Shown here: positions 8,846 through 16,237 of the stretch, one piece after another
How the letters are laid out: the number at the start of each line of letters is the position of its first letter
How positions within the stretch are numbered: position 1 is the stretch's first letter
Source of the DNA: Halorussus salilacus
Lineage (GTDB): Archaea > Halobacteriota > Halobacteria > Halobacteriales > Haladaptataceae
Assembly (NCBI RefSeq): GCF_024138125.1
Contig: NZ_CP099993.1
Span: 2,728,001-2,792,000 of the forward strand
Length of the DNA: 64,000 bases
Direction of reading: 5' to 3'
Made by a program: the position numbers and the translations under genes
Notes under the pieces: generated by a model
Databases searched by the model: none
What the model saw: only the letters and a program-made list of their open reading frames with translations
What the model was told of the DNA's origin: nothing

Positions 8846-9453
8846 ACCACGACGGAGGTGTCCCCGTTCCCGTCGTCGTCCGTATCCGTGCCGGTGAGGT
8901 GGCCGCTCTGGTGGGCGTCGCTGATGGCGACCGCCGCCTGCGCGAGCGCGAGGTTCCGCCGCGTCGTCTGCCACTCGGTCAGAACCGCCCCGCGTTCGTC
9001 GTCGGCGTCGGCAACGTCGAGTTCGCGGGCGAACTCCTCGGGCGACTCGACGCCGTACTCCTCGCGCCACTCCCGGATAGAGGCCTTCATGTCGGCGATT
9101 CCGGACGCGATCTCCTCGGGCGTGAGCTCCGAGAGGAGCGATTGGGCGTGTTCGGTGACGATGGCGGTCTCCGACCGGCGGTAGCGGGTCGTCGCCCCGT
9201 CCTCGGTCGTCGCGACCTCGCCCGAGTCGACGAGCGTCCGCAGGTGCTTTCGCGCCGTGGTCGCCGACACGCGAGCGCGGTCGGCGATGCGGTCGGCCGA
9301 TTCGGGCTCGTAGGTCCGATGGACTATCTCGTAGACGCGTTCGAACGGCGTGGTCTCCTCGACCCACTCCTCCGCGACGGCCTCGTTCACGTCACGCGGT
9401 TCGCTCCCGCCGTCGGGAGTCGAGCGACGCGACGAGGGCGTGTCGTCGGTCAT
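8842..9453 (-). CDS. winged-helix partner/antitoxin of the TumE-like protein
   Basis: A 203-residue DNA-binding protein. A winged helix-turn-helix is visible at about 35-95 (TTPFERVYEIVHRTYEPESADRIADRARVSATTARKHLRTLVDSGEV, split across helices 1-3 and the wing). A helical region follows that includes SGIADMKASIREWREEYGVESPEEFARELD and an ALAQAAVAI helix. In haloarchaea this architecture (DUF7342-type) is repeatedly found directly upstream of a TumE-like ORF, as here with a four-base overlap. It probably represses its own promoter, where an octamer repeats between the TATA box and the start codon. Start ATG 9453. Confidence 0.75.
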   Translation of the reverse strand: MTDDTPSSRRSTPDGGSEPRDVNEAVAEEWVEETTPFERVYEIVHRTYEPESADRIADRARVSATTARKHLRTLVDSGEVATTEDGATTRYRRSETAIVTEHAQSLLSELTPEEIASGIADMKASIREWREEYGVESPEEFARELDVADADDERGAVLTEWQTTRRNLALAQAAVAISDAHQSGHLTGTDTDDDGNGDTSVVV

Positions 9454-9454
9454 C

Positions 9455-9487
9455 GTACGCGACGGTACGCGAAGTCAGCATAATAAT
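9455..9487 (-). promoter_or_regulatory. promoter and candidate operator of the TumE-type operon
   Basis: On the minus strand an AT-rich box (ATTATTATG, around 9479-9487) lies about 30 bases before the ATG at 9453, consistent with a leaderless transcript. Between them the octamer GTACGCGA (plus strand) occurs twice, at 9455-9462 and 9465-9472. Its position, covering the transcription start, fits autorepression by the HTH partner (inference). Confidence 0.5.
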
Positions 9488-9507
9488 CTGTGGGTGAGCA
9501 TTCTGGG

Positions 9508-10449
9508 CTACTTTCGGAGTCGCGCGACCGCCTCGCCGCCGTTCGCGTCCGTCTCGTTCTCGACGACCTCCACCAGTCCGTCGCGTTCGAGGTCGTCCAG
9601 AATCCCGCGGAGCCACTCCCTGCCGTACTCGCCCTCGGGAGCGTAGTCAACCCGGACGCGCGGCCCGAGCTTCGACAGCGGGAGTTCGTCGTACTCCTTC
9701 AGGGTCGCAATCACGCGCCCCCGGAACTGCCGCCTGCTGCCCTCGAAACTCGGCTGAGTCGGCACGTCGGGCGCGGTGAAGTCGCCGGTCTCGTAGGCGT
9801 GACACCACTCGCGCCACGGACACCCCGCCGAGTCGCACTTGGGCGACTGCTCGCAGGCGACGCCCCCGAGTTCCATGATGGCGTTGTTCCAGATTCTGGA
9901 CTCGCCGTCGGGCATGAGGTCGTTCGCGGCGGCCTCGAACGCCGAATCGTCGTCGGGAACGTCGAAGGCGCGGTGGAGCACGCGCTTGACGTTGGTGTCG
10001 ACCACGGCGTCGCCGTTGTCGAACGCGAAGGAGGCGACCGCGTTGGCGGTGTAGGGGCCGACGCCCATCAGATTCTGTAGCTCGTCGGGCGTCTCGGGGA
10101 ACTCGCCGTCGTACTCCTCGACGACCTGCTCGGCGGCCTCGTGGAGGTACTTCGCGCGGTTGTTGTAGCCGAGGCTGTGGCTCGTCCAGAAGCCGACCAC
10201 GTCGGCGCGGTCGGCCGCCGCGAGGGCCTCGGGCGCGGGCCACTCGTCCAGAAAGGCCTCCCAGGCCTCGACGACCCTGCCGAGCTGGGTCTGCTGGCTC
10301 ATGACCTCCGAGACCAGAATCTCGTAGGCGTCGGCGGTCTCGCGCCACGGGAACGACCGGTGGTCCTCGGCGTACCACGAGGTCAGGGCCTCGCGGACCG
10401 CCGGGAGGTCGTCGGGTAGCGACCAGTCGGTCTCGGGTCCGTCGCTCAT
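9508..10449 (-). CDS. mutY: A/G-specific adenine DNA glycosylase
   Basis: A 313-residue base-excision repair enzyme removing adenine opposite 8-oxoguanine. Seen: the SQQTQ substrate loop with catalytic Glu48 (VSEVMSQQTQ), the helix-hairpin-helix LMGVGPYTANAV (127-138), catalytic Asp151 in VVDTNVKRV, and the iron-sulfur cluster cysteines C199, C205, C210 and C216. Their spacing is X5-X4-X5 rather than the bacterial X6-X2-X5. The bacterial NUDIX-like 8-oxoG recognition domain appears replaced by a short C-terminal extension (about 235-313). Monocistronic, upstream of a perfect palindrome. Confidence 0.93.
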   Translation of the reverse strand: MSDGPETDWSLPDDLPAVREALTSWYAEDHRSFPWRETADAYEILVSEVMSQQTQLGRVVEAWEAFLDEWPAPEALAAADRADVVGFWTSHSLGYNNRAKYLHEAAEQVVEEYDGEFPETPDELQNLMGVGPYTANAVASFAFDNGDAVVDTNVKRVLHRAFDVPDDDSAFEAAANDLMPDGESRIWNNAIMELGGVACEQSPKCDSAGCPWREWCHAYETGDFTAPDVPTQPSFEGSRRQFRGRVIATLKEYDELPLSKLGPRVRVDYAPEGEYGREWLRGILDDLERDGLVEVVENETDANGGEAVARLRK

Positions 10450-10491
10450 CGGCGCTGGGTAGGGACGGCCCGGATAAAGGAAGCGTGGTTC

Positions 10492-10525
10492 GGGCCGCCG
10501 CGTCGGCGCGCCGACGCGGCGGCCC
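10492..10525. repeat. perfect 34-bp palindrome
   Basis: Arms GGGCCGCCGCGTCGGCG and its exact complement abut with no loop. Located between mutY (start 10449) and the DUF2892 gene (end 10616). A run of short direct repeats based on CGGTCGTTCGCG / CGAGTCGTTCGCG fills 10530-10615. Function not known; termination of the DUF2892 transcript is possible. Confidence 0.75.
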
Positions 10526-10615
10526 GGTCTCGGTCGTTCGCGTTCCGGTCGTTCTCGCTTCGAGTCGTTCGCGCTTCGAGTCGTTCGCGCTCCGGTCGGT
10601 TCCGGCCGTTCGCAG

Positions 10616-10876
10616 TCACTGAACCGCCCGCTCGCGGGCGGTTCGGGCCTCCTCGGACAGCCCCGAGTCGGACGTGTCCCGGCCGAGCGCGGTGTTCGCG
10701 GGACACCGCCGCGTCAGTCCGGTGACGGTGAGTATCGCGCCGACAGCGGCCGCGGCCGCTTCGAGCGCGGGGTGGAGCCGAATCAGCCCTCGGTTCGACG
10801 CGGCCGCGACCAACAGCAGGAGCGGCCCGACCGAGACGCGGAACTCCTCGTCGGACCCGCCGACGTTCGGTTTCAT
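10616..10876 (-). CDS. YgaP-like DUF2892 small membrane protein
   Basis: An 86-residue protein with one or two membrane helices (about 17-28 and 37-54). It has the family-typical end RRCPANTALGRDT at about 56-68, the cysteine-containing motif of DUF2892/YgaP inner-membrane proteins. The ATG at 10876 gives MKPNVGGSDEEFRVSVG, matching the usual short polar N-terminus. Upstream extensions in this frame read low-complexity Arg/Pro and cross a palindrome, so I reject them. Role unknown; some relatives are fused to rhodanese domains. Confidence 0.8.
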   Translation of the reverse strand: MKPNVGGSDEEFRVSVGPLLLLVAAASNRGLIRLHPALEAAAAAVGAILTVTGLTRRCPANTALGRDTSDSGLSEEARTARERAVQ

Positions 10877-10938
10877 GGTATCCCAAGGGACCACGCCCGA
10901 GTACTTGAAGATTCGTGGCGGGTGGGTTCCGGTGGGTC

Positions 10939-10974
10939 GGCGCGTCGCGCCCGCCGCGGCGGGCGCGACGCGCC
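10939..10974. repeat. perfect 36-bp palindrome
   Basis: Arms GGCGCGTCGCGCCCGCCG and its exact complement with no loop. It sits in the short divergent region between the DUF2892 gene and the 110-residue plus-strand gene, where promoters are expected. It could therefore influence either promoter or simply be a neutral insertion. Confidence 0.75.
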
Positions 10975-11015
10975 GGGTCGAAAGGGGTTTCCCGCCCGCG
11001 CCCGACGGTTCGGGC

Positions 11016-11348
11016 ATGAGTCTCGACGACCTACAGGACGAGGTCGAGGCCGAGTACGCCGACCTCGGCGACGAACTCGCAGTGAGCCTCGACCGCGAGA
11101 CGCGCAACGAACTCGCGATGCTCAACGCCGCGTTCGACCCCGACGGGACCGACGAACTCCTCCGGCGGGCGGTCCACATGCTGTTCCAGACTGCGGTCGA
11201 GACCGGGAACCTCGACTTCCACCTCCGCAGCGAGTTCGACGCGACCTACGACGAATTCCTCTCGGGGATGACCTACGAGGAGATGACCGGCGGCGGCCAG
11301 CAGTTCCCGCAGGCCCAGCAGAACGACGACCGACGGTATCAGTTCTAG
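11016..11348 (+). CDS. conserved haloarchaeal protein of unknown function
   Basis: A 110-residue acidic, mostly helical protein: MSLDDLQDEVEAEYADLGDELAVSLDRETRNELAML, then a helical stretch with LLRRAVHMLFQTAVETGNLDFHLRSEFDATYDEFLSGMTYEEM, and a Gln-rich tail. No catalytic motif or membrane segment is visible. The codon pattern and clean start after a palindrome argue for a real gene. I start at ATG 11016 because the in-frame extension upstream runs through the palindrome. No recognised partner nearby. Confidence 0.75.
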   Translation: MSLDDLQDEVEAEYADLGDELAVSLDRETRNELAMLNAAFDPDGTDELLRRAVHMLFQTAVETGNLDFHLRSEFDATYDEFLSGMTYEEMTGGGQQFPQAQQNDDRRYQF

Positions 11349-11458
11349 AAGCCGATCCCCCCGTCGAAGTGGTCCTCGTTGAATTCCGGGATACTCCCAC
11401 AGGGCACACCGAGCACTACCTACATGGAGGGAATCGTGTTTCGACTCGGTAGCGAGAA

Positions 11459-11575
11459 CTACTGTTCGTCGTCGGAATCGCTCGTATTGCGTCGGAACAA
11501 CTTCGTGAGGAGCGCGGCACCTTTGTTGCTCCGCTGGCCTTTTCGCTCCAGTTCGGCCCGCGACTGTCGGCTCAT
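11459..11575 (-). CDS. 38-residue basic micro-protein downstream of a membrane protein
   Basis: The ORF begins MSRQSRAELERKGQRSNKG and ends AALLTKLFRRNTSDSDDEQ. The N-terminal half is basic, which is unusual in this acidic proteome, followed by an amphipathic helix and an acidic tail. It starts 40 bases after the stop of the membrane protein at 11616-12107 on the same strand, so they may form an operon. No family recognised. Confidence 0.5.
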   Translation of the reverse strand: MSRQSRAELERKGQRSNKGAALLTKLFRRNTSDSDDEQ

Positions 11576-11615
11576 ATCGCATCACTTGGCCGGTATCTGA
11601 TAAAACGTTTCGGGG

Positions 11616-12107
11616 TTAAAATACGATAGCGAGTCCGAACAACAACAGTCCTTCGAGAAGGAAGACCTGCTGTCCGAGGAGGTCTGCGTTGAATTCGATG
11701 TCCCCCGCGTTCGCCTCGATGAAACCGCTGTACGAGTCGACGATATCCGCTTCCCAACCGTTTCGGAGGCGCTCCGGTCGATAGTTGAGGTCGTCGAGAT
11801 ACTCTTCGGTAGGGCCGAGTATCAGCTTCGATTCGTGATACGTAGCGACGCCGAATAGCAGGGAGAAGAAAAGTGAAATTCCACCCCACAGAGCCAACCA
11901 AGCGTCGAATACGGGGCCTGCGAACCGCCACGCAGAGATGAGACCCCCCAGGAGGAGAACGGATATCCGAACTGCGCGGGTCGCCTTGTCGTCGATGTCG
12001 CCGATAGCTCGTTGCTGGGCCTGAAGGACGGCACGAGACTCCTTGTAGGCCGTCTCCAGTCGGTCGTTGGACCAGTTGTCGCTATCGGTGGGGTCGCGGT
12101 CGGTCAC
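11616..12107 (-). CDS. membrane protein with SLATT/Pycsar-effector-like layout
   Basis: A 163-residue protein of unknown family. Residues 15-40 form a charged helix (ETAYKESRAVLQAQQRAIG followed by DIDDKATRAVRI). Two adjoining membrane helices follow at about 47-62 and 69-88 (LLLGGLISAWRF; WGGISLFFSLLFGVATY), then a soluble part and a final hydrophobic segment LEGLLLFGLAIVF at the extreme C-terminus. The order of helix with IDxKA before a 2-TM hairpin resembles SLATT and PycTM effector proteins, but this is a shape comparison, not a proven homology. No nucleotide cyclase or other sensor gene is adjacent. GC content is lower than in neighbouring genes, which suggests acquisition. Confidence 0.7.
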   Translation of the reverse strand: MTDRDPTDSDNWSNDRLETAYKESRAVLQAQQRAIGDIDDKATRAVRISVLLLGGLISAWRFAGPVFDAWLALWGGISLFFSLLFGVATYHESKLILGPTEEYLDDLNYRPERLRNGWEADIVDSYSGFIEANAGDIEFNADLLGQQVFLLEGLLLFGLAIVF

Positions 12108-12234
12108 GCCCCGCTTTCATTCGTCATCCTACAAGGACTCTTGGCGAAAGTATCAGACGCGTGAGTATCTGGTACGGCAAAGGAACAGATAGAAACCGTT
12201 CGGAGGAGATGCTCAGAACGAGAGACGTTCGTCC

Positions 12235-12957
12235 ATGCAACTCTACGAGGGCGTCCACGCCCACCCCGACGCCGACAGCACCGTCGCGCGCACGGCCGCC
12301 ACCGCCGCCGACTACGGCTTCGACGGCGTGGTCGTGCGCAACCACAGCGACGCGCTCGCCGACTACGACGCCGAGACGGTCGCCGACGAGTACGGCGTGG
12401 ACGTTGTCGAGGGCGTCGAGATACGGGCGGAGGGTCCCGAGCAGGCCAGCGGTCACGTCGGCAACTACCGACCAAAGTGTACGATTCTGGGAATCCACGG
12501 CGGGACGAACGCGCTCAACCGCTTCGCGGTCGAGTCCGACCGCGTGGACGTGCTCGCCCACCCCATGCGCGGGCGAGGGGACTTCAACCATGTGCTGGCG
12601 AAGGCCGCGGTCGACCACGACGTGCGCGTGGAGTTCGACCTCTCGCGGGTCCTCCGCGACGACGGCGGCCCGCGGGTGCAGGCTCTGCAGGACCTCCGAA
12701 AGCTCCGCGAGCTGGTCGAGAAGTACGACGCGCCCTACGTCGTGAGCGCGAACCCCCGCTCGCACCTCCAGTTGCGCGCGCCCCGCGAACTCGCCGCGGT
12801 GGGGGAGGCGGTGGGGTTCTCCGCCGAGGGGATTCGAGAGGGCCTGCGCGAGTGGGGACGACTCGCCGAGCGCAACCGCGAGCGCATGTCCGACGATTTC
12901 ATAGCGCCGGGGGTCGAACGCGGCAGGTATGAAGAAGAGCCTTCAGGACCACGCTGA
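12235..12957 (+). CDS. rnp3: RNase P protein component 3 (Rpp30 homologue)
   Basis: A 240-residue TIM-barrel-like protein subunit of archaeal RNase P, which matures tRNA 5' ends. Seen: MQLYEGVHAHPDADSTVARTAATAADYGFDGVVVRNH, the DVLAHPMRGRGDFNHVLAK segment and VSANPRSHLQLRAPREL near the C-terminus, all typical of Rpp30. The end overlaps the methyltransferase start by 29 bases, and the p30 - methyltransferase - Pop5 - psmA order is the usual haloarchaeal arrangement. The tail after about residue 220 is polar and probably disordered. Confidence 0.9.
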   Translation: MQLYEGVHAHPDADSTVARTAATAADYGFDGVVVRNHSDALADYDAETVADEYGVDVVEGVEIRAEGPEQASGHVGNYRPKCTILGIHGGTNALNRFAVESDRVDVLAHPMRGRGDFNHVLAKAAVDHDVRVEFDLSRVLRDDGGPRVQALQDLRKLRELVEKYDAPYVVSANPRSHLQLRAPRELAAVGEAVGFSAEGIREGLREWGRLAERNRERMSDDFIAPGVERGRYEEEPSGPR

Positions 12958-13540
12958 CCGATTCGACGAGGTGGCGGGCGAGTACGACGACAGCCAGAAC
13001 GACACCGAGGAGTACCGCGCCTGCGTGTCGCTGGTCGTCGAGCACGCCGACCCCGACTCGGACGACACCGTGGTCGACCTCGGGACCGGCACGGGAGCTA
13101 TCGCGCTGGCACTGGCCGACGACGCCGGGCGCGTCGTCGGCCGCGACATCAGCGAGGGGATGATGGAGCGCGCCCGGGAGAAAGCGGCGGAGCAGGGCAT
13201 CGAGAACGTCGAGTTCGGCGAGGGCCGTTTCCGAGAGCCGAACGTCGCGTCGGCCGACATCGTCGTCTCGAACTTCGCGATGCACCACCTCAGCGACGAG
13301 GAGAAGCGCGAAGCCATCGAGGTAATCGCCGAGCTGGGGCCGCGGAGGTTCGTGCTCGGCGACGTGATGTTCTTCGGCGAACCGGACCCTGACGAACCCT
13401 TCTACAGCCCCGAGGTCGACGACCCCTCGACGGTGGGCCATCTGGCCGACGTGATGACGGACGCCGGGTTCTCGCTGACCGCGGTCGAGCGCGTCCACGA
13501 GCAGGTGGGCGTGTTGGTGGCCGAGCGGAGTCCCGAGTAG
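12929..13540 (+). CDS. class I SAM-dependent methyltransferase in the RNase P operon
   Basis: A 203-residue Rossmann-fold methyltransferase. Motif I VVDLGTGTGAIALALA is at about 49-64, followed by VVGRDISEGMMERAREKA (motif II) and DIVVSNFAMHHLSDEEKREAI (motif IV/V). The start ATG 12929 lies inside rnp3 (29-base overlap), so translation is coupled. Because it lies conserved between two RNase P subunit genes, an RNA or protein substrate linked to tRNA processing is plausible, but the substrate is unknown. Confidence 0.87.
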   Translation: MKKSLQDHADRFDEVAGEYDDSQNDTEEYRACVSLVVEHADPDSDDTVVDLGTGTGAIALALADDAGRVVGRDISEGMMERAREKAAEQGIENVEFGEGRFREPNVASADIVVSNFAMHHLSDEEKREAIEVIAELGPRRFVLGDVMFFGEPDPDEPFYSPEVDDPSTVGHLADVMTDAGFSLTAVERVHEQVGVLVAERSPE

Positions 13541-13544
13541 CGGC

Positions 13545-13703
13545 TCACCCCTTGCGCTCCTTCAGCCACTCGTCCAGCATGTCCCGTATCGCGGTCTCGC
13601 GGTTGTCCCGGTACTCCGCGAACGCCACGTCGTCCAGCCGTTCGAGTTCCTCCTCGCCGAGTTCGATGGTGATTTCCTCCATGTCGAGGTGGTCCAGATG
13701 CAT
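13545..13703 (-). CDS. ribbon-helix-helix (CopG-like) small protein
   Basis: A 52-residue protein: an N-terminal strand MEEITIELGEEELERLDDVAF, then EYRDNRETAIRDMLDEWLKERKG, which forms the two helices of an RHH DNA-binding dimer. The start at 13703 (MHLDHLDMEE) is preferred over the longer frame because a TATA-like CCTATATG lies about 30 bases upstream (near 13730-13737), as for leaderless genes. It is antisense to its neighbours, squeezed between the methyltransferase and Pop5 genes. It may be an orphan antitoxin or a regulator; no toxin is adjacent. Confidence 0.65.
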   Translation of the reverse strand: MHLDHLDMEEITIELGEEELERLDDVAFAEYRDNRETAIRDMLDEWLKERKG

Positions 13704-13819
13704 CTGCGAGACCTTCCGAACAGCGAACACATATAGGTTCGTCAGACGGTCGTGTGACGCGAGCGCGGGACTTCCCACCATTCAAGCCCCGGGCCGTCCA
13801 ATCCTCGCCAACGACTCCC

Positions 13820-14299
13820 ATGAAACACCTCCCGAAGCATCTCCAGCCCCGGTGGCGCTACCTCGCGGTCGTCCTCGAAGCGTGGCCCGACGCCGACTTC
13901 GACCGCCGGGACTTCCAGCGCAGCGTCTGGTTCTCCGCCCAGAATCTGCTGGGCGACGCGGGAAGCGCCGACGCCGACCTGAAGGTCCTGCGATTCGACT
14001 TCTCCGAGGGGACCGGCGAGGCCATCGTGCGAGCGCGCCGAGGTCACGCCGAGGAGGCGCGAGCGGCGCTTGCCTGCATCGACGAGGTTAACCGCGACCC
14101 CGTGGGCCTGTTCGTCGCAGGTATAAGCGGTACGGTCCGTGCCTGTGAAGAAAAGTATTTACGACGAGCGGCCGAATTTCGGGACGAGAGAAAAGTCGTG
14201 TTCGGGGACGCTCAGCGGTCGGCAGTCGTCCGAGGCAATCGCCTCGACGTGCCGACCGACGGCGCGTTCGCGGGCGCGACGGAACTCGATTTCGAGTGA
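13820..14299 (+). CDS. rnp2: RNase P protein component 2 (Pop5/Rpp14 homologue)
   Basis: A 159-residue RNase P protein subunit that pairs with Rpp30. It begins MKHLPKHLQPRWRYLAVVLEAWPDADFDRRDFQRSVWFSAQNLLGD and has DLKVLRFDFSEGTGEAIVRARRGHAEEARAALACI, the alpha-beta core of Pop5. The typical family length is about 120-160. The C-terminal 30 residues are polar. Its TGA (14297-14299) is seven bases before the psmA ATG, so co-transcription is likely. The start ATG 13820 was chosen from the conserved KHLPKHLQPRWRY opening. Confidence 0.88.
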   Translation: MKHLPKHLQPRWRYLAVVLEAWPDADFDRRDFQRSVWFSAQNLLGDAGSADADLKVLRFDFSEGTGEAIVRARRGHAEEARAALACIDEVNRDPVGLFVAGISGTVRACEEKYLRRAAEFRDERKVVFGDAQRSAVVRGNRLDVPTDGAFAGATELDFE

Positions 14300-14306
14300 T
14301 ACCACT

Positions 14307-15068
14307 ATGCAGGGACAAGCCCAACAGCAGGCCTACGACCGTGGGATTACCATCTTCTCCCCGGACGGACGGCTCTATCAGGTCGAGTACGCCCGCGAGG
14401 CCGTCAAGCGCGGCACGGCGAGCATCGGCGTCCGCACGGAAGGCGGCGTCGTGCTGGCCGTGGACAAGCGCATCCGTTCGGAACTCATGGAGCGGACGAG
14501 CGTGGAGAAGATTCACAAGGCCGACGACCACATCGGCATCGCCTCGGCGGGCCACGTCGCCGACGCCCGCCAGCTCATCGACTTCGCCCGGCGGCAGGCG
14601 CAGGTCAACCGCCTGCGCTACGGCGAGGCCATCGGCGTCGAGACGCTGACCAAGGAGGTCACCGACCACATCCAGCAGTACACGCAGGTCGGGGGCGCGC
14701 GTCCGTTCGGCGTCGCGCTCATCATCGGCGGCATCGAGAACGGCGAACCCCGCCTCTACGAGACCGACCCCTCCGGGACGCCCTACGAGTGGAAGGCGCT
14801 GGCGGTCGGTGCCGACCGCGGCGAGATTCAGGACTACCTCGAAGAGAACTACAACGAGGGTGCCGACCTCGACGGCGGTATCGAGCTCGCGCTCCGCGCG
14901 CTCGCGACGGTCAACGACGACGAACTCAGCCCCGAGGGCGTCGGCGTGGCCACAATCGACGCCGAGACCGAGTCGTTCCTCGAACTCACCAACGACGAGA
15001 TCGAGGAGTACCTCGGCGAGTTCGAACTGCTCGCCGACGACACCGACGAGCAGACCGACGAGGAGTAA
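14307..15068 (+). CDS. psmA: archaeal proteasome alpha subunit
   Basis: A 253-residue subunit forming the outer rings of the 20S proteasome and gating entry. The gate-forming N-terminus QQQAYDRGITIFSPDGRLYQVEYAREAVKRG is diagnostic. RPFGVALIIGG and the acidic C-terminal tail (LLADDTDEQTDEE) are also typical of haloarchaeal alpha subunits. The tail lacks a clear HbYX motif, as expected for the alpha ring side. It ends the RNase P cluster. Beta subunit and PAN ATPase genes are not in this window. Confidence 0.96.
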   Translation: MQGQAQQQAYDRGITIFSPDGRLYQVEYAREAVKRGTASIGVRTEGGVVLAVDKRIRSELMERTSVEKIHKADDHIGIASAGHVADARQLIDFARRQAQVNRLRYGEAIGVETLTKEVTDHIQQYTQVGGARPFGVALIIGGIENGEPRLYETDPSGTPYEWKALAVGADRGEIQDYLEENYNEGADLDGGIELALRALATVNDDELSPEGVGVATIDAETESFLELTNDEIEEYLGEFELLADDTDEQTDEE

Positions 15069-15147
15069 CCGACTTCCTCCTTCCCGCGGTTCTCGACCCT
15101 TCAGTAGTGGCTACGTCGTTGCGGTTCGGTGCCGTGTCTTCTTCGAG

Positions 15148-15206
15148 AACCCCCGCCCGCTCGCGGTCCGAAGGCTCGCGAGCGGGCGGTCCCTTCCGGT
15201 TCCATC
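15148..15206 (-). repeat. miniature copy of the GGGATTGAAAGGGGC dispersed element
   Basis: On the plus strand CCGCCCGCTCGCG (15153-15165) and its exact complement (15177-15189) flank an 11-base loop. The outer flanks CCCTTCCGGTTCCATC and GAGAACC resemble degenerate versions of the ends of the longer elements at 17657-17897 and 20719-20961. It looks like a copy reduced to the terminal stem. It lies between convergent psmA and the aspartoacylase-family gene, so it could also work as a shared terminator. Confidence 0.5.
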
Positions 15207-15304
15207 AGAGGAGTTCGGTTCCCCGGGCGACCCCGGGCCGAAGGTGACAACGGCCGGTTCTCGGTGGACGGTGTCACCGAGCGCGACTCGTCGAGAGCCG
15301 CCGG

Positions 15305-16099
15305 TTACGCGTCCAGCACGCCGACGCGCTCGCTCCGGTAGCCGAAGATGGACTCGTAGCCGTACGCCGACAGCAGGACGGGGTAGAACGGTTCGTCGGC
15401 GACCACCTCGCGGTCGTCGGCCGCCGCGAACGACTCGCCCGCGTCGACGCGCTCGAAGTTCTCGGCGAGCACCCGGTACTCGCCGGCGGGTTCCTTGGGA
15501 ATCTTGCGGCCCAGACGGAACACCGCCACCTCGTCGCGGTCGGCCGCCGGGACCTCCTCGGCCGGGAGCGCGCCGGTCGCCCGCAGGAAGCCGCGGGTCA
15601 ACTCCACGGCGTTCTCGGCGGCCGCCTCCGAGCCCTGATAGCCGCACTCGACCTCGACGGTGTGTGGGTACTCGATGAGCCGTCCGTCGGTCTCGTTCTG
15701 GGTGTCCACCAGCACCGAGACGGGGAGGTGTGGACAGACGGTCCGGGCCACCGCGCCGACCGTGTCGGTGACCGCGAACGGTTCGCCGTACGACTGGGTG
15801 GAGTGTAGCGCCAGCGTGGTGCAGTCCCGGACCTCGCGCGCGAGGTCGGCGGCGAGTCGCCCCTCGTGGGTGTCGGCGTCCGGGTCGCCCGGGAACGCGC
15901 GGTTGAGGTCCTCGTCGACGTAGCGCACGCCGCGTTCGAGCGCCTCCTCATTGGCGACGACGAGCTTCACGGGGCGCTCGACCTCGGGCGGGTCGGCGAG
16001 TAGCGCCTCGACCGCGCGGAGACCGCAGGGCTCGTCGCCGTGAATCGCGGCGACCACGGCTATCTCCGGCGTGCCCGCGCCTAGCTGTTCGATTCGCAT
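15305..16099 (-). CDS. succinylglutamate desuccinylase/aspartoacylase-family metallohydrolase
   Basis: A 264-residue zinc carboxypeptidase-fold protein. AAIHGDEPCGLRA supplies the HxxE zinc ligands (about 20-30). VDEDLNRAFPGD carries the NR substrate-binding pair, and LALHSTQSYG gives the third ligand His. The family deacylates N-acyl amino acids; the exact substrate cannot be told. The start at ATG 16099 (MRIEQLGAGTPEIAVVAAIHGDE) is right for the family, and the longer frame upstream is a palindrome read as protein. Monocistronic. Confidence 0.87.
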   Translation of the reverse strand: MRIEQLGAGTPEIAVVAAIHGDEPCGLRAVEALLADPPEVERPVKLVVANEEALERGVRYVDEDLNRAFPGDPDADTHEGRLAADLAREVRDCTTLALHSTQSYGEPFAVTDTVGAVARTVCPHLPVSVLVDTQNETDGRLIEYPHTVEVECGYQGSEAAAENAVELTRGFLRATGALPAEEVPAADRDEVAVFRLGRKIPKEPAGEYRVLAENFERVDAGESFAAADDREVVADEPFYPVLLSAYGYESIFGYRSERVGVLDA

Positions 16100-16146
16100 C
16101 TGCCACAGTTCAGGAAATGTTCGGCCTTGAGCGTTTCGAATCGATG

Positions 16147-16183
16147 GCTCGCCGCGGGACCGCGTCGCGGTCCCGCGGCGAGC
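16147..16183. repeat. perfect 18-bp-arm palindrome
   Basis: Arms GCTCGCCGCGGGACCGCG and exact complement around a single T. It sits between two minus-strand genes (stop at 16238, next start at 16099). A terminator for the winged-helix gene is possible. Same architecture as the other palindromes in this window but a different sequence. Confidence 0.75.
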
Positions 16184-16237
16184 GGTGGGTCCGTCTCGCA
16201 CACTCCACCGACGCTCGTTCTCGCACACCCCCGCCGA

